NCBI RefSeq assembly: GCF_000512585.2
Contig: NC_089242.1
Span: 2,666,001 to 2,730,000, forward strand
DNA length: 64,000 nt
Direction of reading: 5' to 3'
Origin: Kwoniella bestiolae CBS 10118
Taxonomy: Eukaryota > Basidiomycota > Tremellomycetes > Tremellales > Cryptococcaceae
The translations under genes and the position numbers were made by a program. Shown in pieces: positions 46,198 to 58,518 of this stretch (its first letter is position 1; every line of letters starts with the position of its first letter). A model generated the notes under the pieces. The model was not told the DNA's origin. It made no database searches and saw nothing but the letters and a program-made list of their open reading frames with translations.

Positions 46198-48466
46198 GGG
46201 GATGACATATAGGTCATTTGGAGGATGCATAGGATGGATAGACAGGATTCAGTGGATCTATCTGTGGATTAGGCTGAGGAGGTGATCATAGCAGGATATA
46301 ATTTTAGATAGATTATTAGAAGCGGAAGCGGGGGAGGAAGCGGGGGAGAAGACTTTTTAAGCGATACTTTGAGAATGGGTGGAGTTTCGCGCATGTTTAT
46401 AATTACTTTTTTATCTTTATTCATACATAGATCACTTATCATACATTACATAGGAGCCTTGTTCATACCTGTCCCAGTAGATGTGTATACTGTACCTTTG
46501 CTCGGTAGGATGATATGCACTTTACTCATAGCTTCTCGCAATGACACGACACAGGAATGCGATCAATGATGACCTTGGAATATGCTGAGGTACTTGAAGG
46601 GGCATCATCCTCCTAAGATGATAGAATCTGCGGAAAATACGCCTTAACTAGGGGGAATTTGAACCTGGATGTCCAAGGGGATGTTCCATGGGATGCAGCA
46701 ATATTGTGCGATGTACGAGCACGAGCACGTCGAGGCTGACCAAAGCAAAGTTAGCGTTAGCGGACCTCGAGGAAGGCCTCCGGTTTCAAAGTCAGAACGA
46801 AAGTCCACTGCATGATATCATACATCACACATCAAACACACATACATCCAAACGGCGACACCGCAGAATTGCCTCAAATATCACTGATGCAGTGTCACCA
46901 GATCTCCCGATGAAAGGTTATGCGCTCTCTTTGTTGTATGAGACCTGCCCCGCTCGGAAGCTTGTTCCTTGCTCCTTTGGAGATACTGTACTCAAATCCA
47001 CAGGCCATTCGGACACACCCCGGACTCGGACAAAATGTGTTTTTTCTGCCTTTCTGCCCATTTCGTCATGCATTCACCTTGATGTGATGCTTTACAACCT
47101 CATCAAGGGTGTGCAGAATCTCGATGAGAATTGAGCTATACAACTTTCATCTCTCACAATGCATACACACACATATAGATGGCAATCCCCTTACAGTGCC
47201 TTCCTTCCAATTTTGACCGCTTTCTGGAGCTTATTATGTAAGATCAGGGCTGATGCTCGGCTACCAAGGGGTAAATAGCATACTGATAAGTCCATGGCTA
47301 CCATCTCATGTCTTTGGATGAGCTCTAAACGGGTTTGAGTGAGATGGGGGCCTAAAATCGCTTAAAATCACCCTAAAATCGCCCCTCATCTCCAGATACA
47401 GCATAAACCAGTCATAAAATGCCTGCTCCAAAACCTGGATGACGTAGCGAGATCAATGAAAACCTACTTCATGGAAAGAAGGGGCAAGATACTTGTGAGA
47501 CTGGGGCTGTGAAGGCTGTGATTGACAGGAATCCTGAAAATCGTCTACTTATCTGGTTCATTCAGTCATGAATATTGCAAAACACTCCCAAAGGCCATCA
47601 AACTTCTGGTAGTATGCGTCAAGATAGTGATCAAGCTGACTACAAGCCAGAGCTGAGCTCGGCGCAGTGAAGATGGAACAACAAGCGATCATATTGACAG
47701 ACCAAACTCTTAGAAAAAGAGGCAGCAGTACACACGGTCCTGAAGCAACATCATGATCATCTTTCATCGATATGAGAGGCTGAGATGTCTTGCAGGGGGG
47801 TATTCGTCTAATGACAGCTACCACAGCCCAATCATTTACATCAATTGTGTGTGATCAAGACAATTCAAGTGGGCAGGGTCAAATTGAGAGCGCCCAGAAG
47901 GAATGGTGGGGGGCGGTGCCATCTTGCCTTCTTCTCCCCTGGAATTGAGCGTGCATGCATATCACAGTATGATCGACAACCTCACCAGTTGGATTGGATG
48001 TAGCATGCATGTTACCTGAGATATTAGTGATAATACATGCTCAAACATGACAAGGAAGCATGTCCGAGCGCCCCGTGTGTCCGAGTGCCACATTCATCTG
48101 AGTAGAGTGTGTCAGACTCCAACTCGTGCTTGATAAATGGAAGTGTGGGTGTGTTTTTGACGTCAGATGAGATGATCGAGTTTCCGTCTGAATGGAGAGA
48201 TGACATGCGACGTGTAAGATCGTTGAATCGCACAGCAATGAGAAGCATCCAGGAGATGCGTGTTGTAAGTAGATGATTCTTGTTGTCTAACTTTTGAGAG
48301 GAGTTGCAATTGTCGTGTCGTGTCGACTCGACTCGACTCGATGTTGGGAACAGTACTCCTAAAAATCCAATCAGGAATGATATAAAAAGGCGAGTTCTAC
48401 GATACTGTAGTGGTTCCCACTGATCTTCAACAAATCCATCCACAGAGACATACATTTCAAACGACC
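46198..48466. other. 2.3-kb stretch without a convincing gene
   Basis: Contains a 148-codon plus-strand frame (46688-47134, MGCSNIVRCTSTSTS...) with no recognisable domain; it may be chance. A run of three imperfect 10-13 bp direct repeats around CTAAAATCGC lies at 47352-47383, and a GTCGACTCGACTCGACTCG run near 48322-48340. No tRNA or transposon protein seen. Confidence 0.4.
47352..47383. repeat. Three imperfect direct repeats of CTAAAATCRC
   Basis: CTAAAATCGC, TTAAAATCAC and CTAAAATCGC follow each other with 0-1 extra C between units. Function unknown. Confidence 0.6.
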
Positions 48467-48864
48467 ATGCCTGGCAATAATACAACCGGCTCTACCACCT
48501 CCACCAACGATGGACCACCCTCCGCGGGGACACGATACCAGGCTGCTTTGAGGGCTGGCACTGGCCCTGGCTCTGCTGCAGGGACCGGTGATACTAACAC
48601 TCAAACTCAAGGTGAGACCGCAGCCGCAACTACTGGTGCAGGCACCGCCGGTGCCGGTGGAGATGCTTCCTCAAAAGCGTGAGTATGATGGGGTGATGGG
48701 CTATCCCATGCCCATGGGGGTCGTACAGCTTAAGTAGCTAAGCTGATGCTTCTTCGATGACATGGAATGGTAGGGCGAGGAAAGGTCGAATCATAGTTGA
48801 TAACGATGTGAGCGCAAACTTCTACGTGACTAGGAGTTTCTCGAAGAAATATCCTTCGGAATAG
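48467..48864 (+). CDS. Small Ala/Gly/Thr-rich hypothetical protein
   Basis: Two exons, 48467-48678 and 48774-48864, 100 residues. The intron (GTGAGT donor, CTGAT branch, GGTAG acceptor, 95 nt) joins phase 2 correctly. The N-terminal 70 residues are low complexity (MPGNNTTGSTTSTNDGPPSA...), ending in a basic, more ordered tail (ARKGRIIVDNDVSANFYVTR). No signal peptide or membrane segment. I do not recognise it. The second exon could itself contain a donor (GTGAGC), so the C-terminus is uncertain. Confidence 0.45.
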
Positions 48865-49421
48865 ACTTGACTCCTTTTGGTGTTCAAGGGAGTCTCCATC
48901 AATTGATGACGGGTTTTCCGTGAGGGCGATCAGAGTACAAGGGTGAAGCATTGTATATTTGAAGAAGGAGGTGACTAGATAGTACAGGAGTATGGATGGG
49001 ATAGCAGCCATGATACATATATGCATACAGGTTAAACGTCTCAGCTGAATATGAGAAAAGAGCGGTAAAGTTGACTTAGGTGCCACATAGGATTATTTCC
49101 GTAAGATGAGACTTGTGTCCACGTGGATCTGATCCCGTCCTGGCATATCTTATATCTCATCAAGGATTGGCCTGGCTTCTTGGTTTACGTCTCTGCACAA
49201 TTGAAGGTAGTTCACTATATTGGACATTATCGCCATACATCCTCAACACGATCTGATTCAAAGACGCTTTAACATCAACCCTAATCATACAGTCTACCCA
49301 GTACCGCTCCATCGACATCTTCTCACTTCGACTCGACTCTGATATCTCATATCTCGAAAGGACTGCTTCCTTGTTACACCTCCAAACTCTTCTCTTTCAA
49401 CGAAAACGAGAACCCTTCGAT
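48865..49421. other. Intergenic, promoter of NDUFB7
   Basis: No reading frame of note on the plus strand; C/T-rich leader in the last ~120 nt before the NDUFB7 start. Confidence 0.4.
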
Positions 49422-50383
49422 ATGACCTCTTCAACGACCGCTTCTCAGTCAGAGTTGGAAGCTGCTAGGGTACCTTTGGGATGGAGGGATCAATGTTCAT
49501 CGTGAGTGATACGTATCCTGTGGATTGCGAAGGAAATGAGTACTTTAAGTTACATTAGATGAGAATGGCAAGGCTAGGTGAATGAGAGATTGGAGGCAAT
49601 GTTGTCTAGCGGATTGGCATCGGACGCCTGAATTGACTTGATGTCCTGGAATGAGACATCGATGAATCAAAGATATGGGAGGGGCAGGAGCTATGGTGGT
49701 GGCGCTCACAAGAGGGAGTGTTCTACCTGAAAGAAGAATATGTGTGGAGGATAGCAATAGAAGCGTACTGCATCCTGTGTCAGGCGTAGATTTGTGAGAA
49801 TGTGGTATTGTTGAAGGAGGCTGGAATGATCATGGAAGTAAGGACACAGGGATGAGATTGTCGGTCCGTGTAGAATGGTTTTCAAGACCTTTGACGGAAC
49901 GGGAAGAGATATCTATGAGAAGTCAGGGGTGAAATGAGAGAGACTCGTCAATCTGTTAATACAGGGGGCAGGAAAGTATGCTGATCCCACTTATTCTCTC
50001 GGTCTCGTCTCAAAAGTCTCCTGATCCCATTGAACGTATGTCGACACAAGACGCTCTACATGCCTTGGAAATGCGAAGACGAGCGACACGGCTATGAGAA
50101 GTGAGTGTAGCTTCCTCTCTCTCTTTACCAACTCATCACTCAAGATGAGAGGGAGGAGAGTTGGCATAGTGATTCATCAGAGGATGTGCGCTGATGTTTC
50201 TAATCCTAATTATAGGTGTCAATACGACGAGTGAGTCATCTGGAAGAAGATCTTTGTCTATTCTTGAGAAATGACGAGAAGCAAGCTGACATTTATGATG
50301 GTAATCGCAGCTACATGAGACGTATGAAGCAGCTCACCCGACAAAAGAAAGCCGCCGCCGAAGCTGCCGCAGCTGAAGAATAA
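49422..50383 (+). CDS. NDUFB7: Mitochondrial complex I subunit NDUFB7 (B18)
   Basis: Four exons (49422-49501, 50017-50100, 50216-50230, 50311-50383), 83 residues. Accessory subunit of NADH:ubiquinone oxidoreductase on the intermembrane-space side, carrying twin CX9C motifs: C25...C35 (QCSSLLIPLNVC) and C46...C56 (CEDERHGYEKC), each with exactly nine residues between the cysteines. YMPWKCEDERHGYEKCQY and DDYMRRMKQL match the family closely. Exon 3 is a 15-nt microexon (CQYDD) and intron 1 is 515 nt, far longer than neighbours; both are required to restore the conserved protein. The C-terminal Ala/Glu/Lys helix (KKAAAEAAAAEE) is lineage-typical. Confidence 0.92.
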
Positions 50384-50894
50384 ACCATCCCTCCTACCCA
50401 TCTACCACCTATCCTCTTTTACTTTTATGGTATTGTGTCATACCAACACCTGGTTCCGGTCTTCGGTCTTTTTATCTAGACATATAAAGGCATGCATTTG
50501 TTGAGATTCTGCTATATATTCTACAGTTGAGTTGAAGATGAGATGGACCAATATAAAAGCTATAACAACCCTTCTCAAGAAGGGGATTAAAGGAAGTGCG
50601 AATGAGAATGTGATCATGGTACAATTCGACATCATTCCTACCCGATATCCTCGCCTACGACCTCTCAGATATGTATACACAATTCGGTAATTTCGATCAA
50701 GTTGAAAATGAATAAGAAAGAAAGGTCTTCTAAATGGCTACACATAGGATGAAGGAATGGTCTGAAAATGGAACAGTCAACTAAGAACGACAAAGAAAGA
50801 AGAATCTAACCGTCTCCTTATTCTGTCGGACTAATCTATATTTACATATATTTCTAAAAGTCTTGGGATCTCCTCTAACTTCCGTTGACCCTTA
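50384..50894. other. Convergent intergenic stretch
   Basis: 3' flanks of NDUFB7 (plus) and ATG26 (minus); AT-rich, no gene. Confidence 0.4.
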
Positions 50895-53800
50895 TCAATT
50901 CGTGGGTATATCACCGTGAACCTGATCCTTCGCACCAGCTGTCCCAACTACAGGAACAGCGTCCGTAGCTTCCTCATCCTCATCATCGTCGTCTTCCTCA
51001 GCCTGATTATTATGATCTTTCTTCTTCTTGCCCAAAGAGAACGGGTTAGGTATAGGTATAGGTATAGGCAGAGCTTTACCCAAACTCAACCCACTGAACA
51101 GATCATTCTTCGAATTAGACGGTTTCCCACTCTCAGGACTTGATAATCCACTTTGTGATCTTGAGAACGATACCGAACCGTTTCTCGATCTACTACCTCC
51201 GCCGTTCCCTGAAACTACCGACCAACCATCATCACTTGCATGTACGTCGTGGTTTGAGTGTTCACCCGATGATGAGAGGTCGTTTCGAGACTGTGGTTCA
51301 GATTTGGAGGGAGATGATTTCGAACGGGATCTTGATCTAAATGGAACGATTGTGTCGGTATGTAAGAGGGATGCGACTTTATCAATGGGTTTATCCTCTG
51401 TTCCAGGAGGTGGTTTGATGATTGATTTGGCGTATTCCTGATAGCACGATTGATCTCATTAGTGATCTTCCAGAGTAGGGATTGGCAAGACTAAAGGGAA
51501 TTAGGGACTTACCAAATCACGATAGATCGCTTCGATCGCCTTAGCAACTCCATTCTCCTTCCTGATCATCTCACCAACAACCTTAGCTTTGGCAATCTGC
51601 TTCTCATCGGTAGTAGCTTTGATAAGCGCTTCTGCCAAAGCATCAGAGGTGAGTTTCCTGATAGCAGAACCAACGTTGAGGGATTCAGCTCGTTCGGCCC
51701 AGAAGGCTTGATCTCCAAAGAACGGTTTGATGATTGTGGGAATACCGGCTACAAATAGGAAGTAAGTCATGAGCACACCAATAAGCCTAACGCATTATCA
51801 TCACTCACCTCTAAAACTCGCTCCACTCGTTCCAGCTCCACCATGGTGGCAAGCTGCATCGATCTTGGGGAAAAGCCAAGAATGATCGATTGAATCGATG
51901 GAGCTAAGCAACCCGAGTTAGCTGGTTCCGCATATCCATTGCGATGAAAGCTAACTTACAATATTTCAGGGGGATACTTAACTCCATCTGCTCCTTCCGA
52001 TCCTCCGGCACTTTCGCCCTTCGACTTTGATCCTCTATCTGACCAACCTTTCGACAAGATCGCGCAAACGCCACTTTCTACGACAGCTTCCACGACGCAT
52101 CTGGTCATTTCCTCAGGGTCTGAGACGACAATCGAACCGAAGCCGCTATATCATTATCACTCTCGTCAGCCAAGCGATTTAGTTCATAGAAAGCGTGATT
52201 CGACTTACATATAAACAACCTTCTTCCCATTCTTATGAGCACCTTCAATGAAGTCAACCAACCCTTCAGGAGGCGTCCACTTCTTCTCGTTGGCTTTACT
52301 CTCATCGGCATTCTCCAAGAACCAATATCCAGTTACGTGGATCCATTCCGTCCAATCTAACGGAGGAGGTACGATGGAAGGCGAGAAGTTGTATAAGAAC
52401 GGTATCTTGTGTTGTTCCAACCGTTCAAAAGTGGTTGATTCGATGTTCAAGTTGTGTCTCCTCCATCTGTTGATTTGACCAGAGATAGCTCGCCAGAATA
52501 CTTGATCGAACATTGTGTAGGTCATGTAGTTGTAACTTCCCCCTCGTTTATGCTCGGGTACGGCGAACGCATGCTGGCAAAAACAACTTGATCAGCTGTA
52601 CAGGTTTCGCCTGGATGGACAGCTGACTTACGGGATAAGCTCGAGTTCGAGTCCAAGGCATCTACGTCAAAAGTATCAGCTATGGTAAATATAACAGGCA
52701 AGTCAATCCAACTCACAGTAAACGCTCGATAATAAGGTATTCTCAACGCTTCAGCGATATGCACACCGCCCATAGCACTGGGAGATTCAATCAACAGATC
52801 CGACCCCTGACAAGCTTCCCAAGACGAGTTGAGCAGGTCATCCAACCATCCTCGGAACTGAGATTCGGTCAGCTTGGTCCCTTCAGTCATCGCGGCGAAA
52901 TTCCATATAGGACAAAATCACCTTCTGCAAACCCTCTTTAAGGAACGACACGGTGAACATCCCATTATCCACACACATCTGCATCAACTCCGCAGGATCT
53001 CCACCAACACTGGCAAATTCGATTCCATGCTACAAGTAAACACACCCATCAGCTTGGTATGCCTCCCCGAAGATAAGACAGCTGGTACTCACACCCTCAA
53101 CCCAATCTTTGTATTCACCATGCGTAGCAATTCTCGTGGTATGACCTTCCGCCTGAAGACCTTTGCACAAAGCGATATAAGGCTGTACATCACCTCTACT
53201 TCCGATGGTCAAACACGTAACCCGCATAGGTTCAGGTTTGAACTCCAGGAAAGTCGAGGTCGTCGAGCCGAAAAGTGGAGAGGGCGAAACGGGAGGAACA
53301 TTATTCGTAGTTCTTTGTTCTACAGGTAAACTCTCATCTAAGTCTTCCATGATTCTAGTTTCTATATCTGCTTGGTCGGGTTCGCCCTTTTCTCCTGAGA
53401 GTCTAACGGCTTCCATCCTTTCTTCCAGTAATGCTACGCATGCTTTACGTCGTTTCGAAGAGCTGAACTCTAGAAATAGCTCCTCGTGCCCTTTGATTAC
53501 TACTATCAGACCGGAATGTCCGAATCGGAAGGCTTTCTGGGCTTTCAAGCCGTAGAGATCTTTGATAGGTATTATCATCTGCCCGGAAACGTTAGCTCAG
53601 ACTGACAGAATTAGCCATAGGCTTAGCTCACCTTGGTTTTGTAGAGCAATTGAGACGATCGGAAACAGAAATAATTTGTTGACACAAAGAACCGACCGGA
53701 GACAGGAAGTACTCGGAAAAGATAGCCAGGGAAGTCTGTTCATCCGGTATCAGCACTTGCACAAATTACACGAGTCGGTGTACTCACGATCGATCAACTC

Positions 53801-56800
53801 CTCTTTCTCACTCAGCGCAAATATACACCTAAATTTATGGGCGGTCTCATCATCCTCCCTCTGACCAGTCTCAGAAGCTTCCATCAGCGAGTAATCAGAT
53901 CTACTCTGAGCCATCTGACTACCACTTGAAACGTCCGAAGCAATCGATAACCTTGCTGCTCTTCTGCTCGAGGTCGCATCAGGTCTTCGAGTGATTTCGT
54001 CATCGCTACTATCATCGCCATGAGGTACGGCAGGTTCCACGATCTCAGTCACTGAGTTCTGTTTTCGCCTGATGGTACGAGTGGTAGATGATCTTGATAC
54101 TCCAGAGCCTGACTGATATTCCGGTGGAGATCTCCCCAATGTCGAGGTACTGCCTGGTGAAGTGCCGAACAACTTGGAAGCTGGTTTACGGATCCAGGAT
54201 GGTCCCCAACTATTTCGATGATCCTCGTGCATCATGCCTGCAGGTGGCGGTCCATTCTGTCTGGGAGGGTACCCATCATCGAAATCGCCTTCTTCGTCGG
54301 GGGATTCTACCTCTCCCTCGATTAATGGTTCGTTCCTGACAGTTTCGAGACTATCATGGGATGTCTTGTGCGTCTTGTTAGATAGGAAAGGTATCGTCAA
54401 AGAAGGCTTGTGCTGATCCGTTTCGTTGACTTTGTCATTGCTTCGAGATATCAGAGGTCGAAGGACTGATCCTATCTTCTTCAAACCCAAGGTGTGTGTG
54501 GTCGAAGTGTCTGATGAGTGATCTGGACGTCTGATGGTGTTGACGCTGTCTTCAAGTGTTTCCGCAGGTTGTTGCTGTATGGTCACAGCTGAGGATATCC
54601 GTGGCAAGTCTGACGAAGGTCTCTCTTCGAGTAGGGTTTGTATCTTGTTATACGCACGCTCGTTATCTTGGAAAGAAGCGAAGAAATAACTTTCAACGGA
54701 CATCTGATCTTCGGGATCGACACACTTGATCTATACAATCTGATCAGCTGCGTTCGGGCGATCTCATAAAGACAGCTTACTTCAATGGTCTCGGCAAATT
54801 CCAATGTCGGACTTCTCTCTAACTCCAAGACGGCTTGCAGAGGAATAATTAGCTACGCGAAGCAAATCAGCTTTGATTCCTCTGGTCAATGCAATGTGTG
54901 CACAAACTCACCTTGACGCTCTCACCCTCATGCTGGATCTTAAACATGACCTTTTGGATAGCTTTGATCCATTCATCCCGACTTGCTTCCGTATCAGCAG
55001 TAAAAGTATAATTCCTCTCTGCAGTTCTGACCTTGAACTTGGTCTCGTCGACGGCGTCACAGCTCGAACAGTATTGTAGAGAGATATTGCCCTTGGGGAA
55101 GTAAGGATCTGCCGTTGACTCGTACCAGCTTAGCACATCGTTCTTGAGAACCACCCAAAACTTGGTGTTGAGCTTGGTACGGGACGCTTTCTTGTACAAT
55201 GGTCCAGTCTTGACCACGAGGTTCTAAGAATAATGATTGATGAGTTACGCGTCCATGGTTCCGTCATAAAGGGCAAACTCACCTCTTTGTCCGGCATGTT
55301 AGCAAAGAAACAGATATGTCGCTTGGTAAGGTACATATAACCCTTGAGCACTGGAAAATAGGGTCAGCTATTACACTGGAGACCAGGGATGTTAGAAAGC
55401 TGTACTCACTGACACTCCTTAGGAGCCAACATCTCATTTCCTCCAGCACATCTTCCCTCTCCTCCAACCCGAAAACGTCCATCAACCTCTCAGCCAACTT
55501 CTCCTTCCTCACTCTCCTCCTCTCAGATTCGTTGGGCTGTATACTCTCCTCGACTACCTCCTCCTGCTTGGTTTCCGCTTGACGCAATGCAGCATCCGTA
55601 TTGAGTTCCTGTTGCTCATGCTCACTGATCGCAGGTGCAAGGTCGAGTGGTGCCTTGACAGGCGAAGCTTCAGCCGCACGATAGATCTCTTCCCTCTCTT
55701 CCGCTTCTCCAAGCTCCTCTTCATGGCTGATCTGCTCATGCAGCAACTCTCGAGCCGTCCCGTCTATAGAGGAAGTTTCGCTTGAAGGATCGCTTGGTCG
55801 ACGAGAAGTGTAGGCGGAATCTGGAGGGAATGGACTACTGCTTTCCGAGCTGACATTACTGTCAGACACCTCCAAGCTCTGCCTCCTGGCTTCTGATTCA
55901 GCGTACTGATAAGCAAGCTCCGTCTCGTTAGGTCGTCGTGCTTTACGGGCTATGGTGTTGTCTCTGAATGGGAACTGTAGTGGTTGAAGAGGGTGTATAC
56001 CATGAGGTGAATGTGGAGGCTGTGGTGGTTTGACTTTGTCATTGTTTTCATTGATTGTTTGAGGTTGGTTCATAGGTCGTATGGTATGGAGAGATGAACC
56101 GAGACGATTGACTATAGTTCGTAGAAAAGGGAAGGTAGGCATGATGTCAGCGTGTTTGTCATGAGATTTGGAGGTATGAGGATAACATTATTCGAACGGA
56201 TAAAAGCAACAGACAACATTTGGTAGTGAAAGTCTTTAGGGTGGCAAAAGGAAAAGATATTTACACTTGGGTCTATCCTGTTTACTGTGAATAACCGATG
56301 ATGTCTGCCTCCTTGATCCGGAAGGAGGGTATGAAGATGTGTCATCTTCTTCTCCTGTTTCCTCCTCTTCACTCGAGCTCTCATCATCCCACGGAAGAGC
56401 ATTCAGAGCGGATACGAGTGCTGAAGCACCCATTCGAACCTTTTGTCGGAAGCGGAAGGGGCGATTCACGTGTGACACAAGTTGAGTCAAGATGGGCATC
56501 GTAATCCCATGTATGATTTGGGGGGGTCGTGTTTGCGATGATCAGAGTCGTGTATTGTGTATCGGCAATTGCGAGGGGTTTAAGTTGACAAAGGGAAATG
56601 TTGTGAACACTTTGGGTCAGCATGAGGATCGTGTCAAGTGAGGGGTTGACTACATAACAGGTGACGAAAGGACGTCCCAGTAGTCGGATCATGGGAATGA
56701 GAAGAGGTGGATAACGAGTCAAAGGATGTTACCCAGACCGGCGGTCATAGGCGCACGGCGAGGAAGGTACTAGCCATGATCTGAATATCGGATATCTAAG

Positions 56801-57449
56801 ATAGTACAAGCGAAGCCAATGGAGAGAGATAATCACAAGCAAGCTAAAAGAAGATAAAAGCTGTACAACTCACCGAACCAATGTCTCTACCTGCACCAAA
56901 ACCAGGTCTAGCTTGTGAGGCTCGGTCATCGTACTCTCCCCTTTCATCGCTTTCACGGCCATCCGGTGATAACGACGTAGAAGCAGATAACGATACATCG
57001 CCTCTTGATTGACCTAGTCTCTGCGTGTGAGGTATGGGAATCATAACATCTCCACTTTGTCTTTCTTCTTCTTCTAATCTCTGTTCTTCTTCCTCATCTT
57101 GTTCTTCCGGTACGAACCTTACTGATGGGATCTCGAAAGCAGGGGTATAAGGCAATTCGTCCAACGGCGTACCACTTATTATAGGTCTCTCTTCCTTCTC
57201 CTCCTTGGGCTGTTCCAACCCCTTTGCGTGTTCTGGTACATGTTCGTCCTCTCGCTCCTGTTCTCTGCCTGGCGCAGGATGAGTAGGGAAAACATGTTTG
57301 GTAGCTGCATTGATGAAATGCTCAGCATGAGGATGTTTTGGTGGATCTTCCCTCGGATCAGGAGATGTAGCTGCTGGGGGGAACGGAGGAGCGTGTAAGT
57401 TGGTGGGTGAGGGTTGTTGAGCTGGTGGTGGTGGGGGTGCGTCTGACAT
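50895..57449 (-). CDS. ATG26: Sterol 3-beta-glucosyltransferase (ATG26/UGT51)
   Basis: UDP-glucose:sterol glucosyltransferase with GRAM, PH, GRAM and glycosyltransferase domains. Well supported exons, 5' to 3': 55410-56111, 55283-55350, 54912-55223, 54781-54852, 53788-54730, 53632-53735, 53093-53578, 52922-53029, 52717-52857, 52632-52661, 52209-52573, 51960-52145, 51809-51903, 51513-51748, 50895-51437. Motifs: KGYMYLTKRHICFFANMP (GRAM), KFWVVLKNDVLSWYES (PH), FFVSTNYFCFRSSQLLYKTK (second GRAM), MRVTCLTIGSRGDVQPY and HHGGAGTSGASFRAGIPTII (sugar-nucleotide site). Two upstream exons are inferred: 56265-56439 (MGASALVSALNALPWDDESS, resembling the 'DESSDSE' patch before GRAM in ascomycete Atg26) and 56874-57449 (MSDAPPPPPAQQPSP). 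Total about 1713 residues with them; starting at an ATG at 56433 gives about 1519. Alternatively the 56874-57449 exon is a separate gene. Confidence 0.88.
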
Positions 57450-58518
57450 ATTTGTTATATTGATACAACAAGGAACGATGCGAGGTGGAAATAGCCGGTG
57501 AGGTGTTGAGTGATCGAGTGTTCAAGTGTAAGATAGGGTCGGTAGGGTTCCTTATCCTGTCTACTTGTCTATATGTTCTAAGACTCTGCCTCTGTTGATC
57601 AAGTCTAGCAGACTGTGCTCATACCGTGCTGATGTCGAGTATAATGCACAAAATGAGGATGTTGACTTGATACTAAGGTTTGATGGGTGTGCGTGTGCTT
57701 TGATTGAATCATGTTTCGCCGTTTGACGAATACGAGTACTGCAGTAGTAAATTGTAATGACGTCGTGCTTCCCCGCCTAATTCCCCCCTCCGCTCGGGCA
57801 CCGCTTATTCCGGCGATCGAAAATTCATACATGTAAACTCACTCATCACCGGCGATCGCCTGTTTTCACTCGATTCCAGCTAAAACATGCATACTACTAA
57901 AATGACGAAGCATGATCGTGAACAATACTTTTGTACAAAAGACAAGCCAGAAACTATGCTTTTTATACAAGCACCATACTAAGTAAAAGAATCAACTGGA
58001 GAGATCAAACTCTGTACCTAGGTACGGTCGGTCTTAACAGCCTGGTTACTTGCATCCTGACGACCGCACTACGCTACAATCTGACGACCGAGATCCTGTT
58101 GTACAAATGTTTGATCCTCATCCGAGATACCACCTGCGAAAGCAGTCTCGTCTCGCTGGGTGATGCTTGGCAAATATAGCGTGTATACTACCATCGCAGG
58201 GAATGATCATACATATATAAGTCTCCCAATCGAGGATACTTTACTAAACTGTTTGCCTATTACTCACTCGTTTCTTTGGTTCGTCGCTACTTAGTGTTTT
58301 TTTGCAGCTGGACTGCTTTTCAACTTTGATTTTACTTCATTCTCTTTCTATATCCCATATTTGGTGTTTGTGTCATACTTCGCTCTTCTATTTTCTTTGT
58401 CTACTAAACTTTTTTCTTCTAAAGTTCTTGAGTGCAGGTCACTCATTCACCTTCATTCTCTCTACCACCCTGGACCCGTTCACTGAATTGACTAGCCCTT
58501 TTCAAGAACTGTGTCAAG
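57450..58518. other. Divergent promoter region
   Basis: Between ATG26 (minus) and the aspartic protease (plus). TATATAA lies near 58214-58220 and a long T/C-rich leader precedes the protease. A stretch at about 58010-58110 contains CGGTCGTCAG-type repeats (in reverse complement) but no tRNA could be folded from it. Confidence 0.45.

Noticed and set aside
46620..46690. Minus-strand tRNA suggested by GGTTCAAATTCCCCC
   Set aside because: The bases around the T-loop-like string do not form a T stem or an acceptor stem.
58010..58110. Degenerate tRNA-like sequence on the minus strand
   Set aside because: It has GTAGCGTAGTG- and GGTCGTC-like stretches, but no consistent acceptor stem or T-loop could be found.
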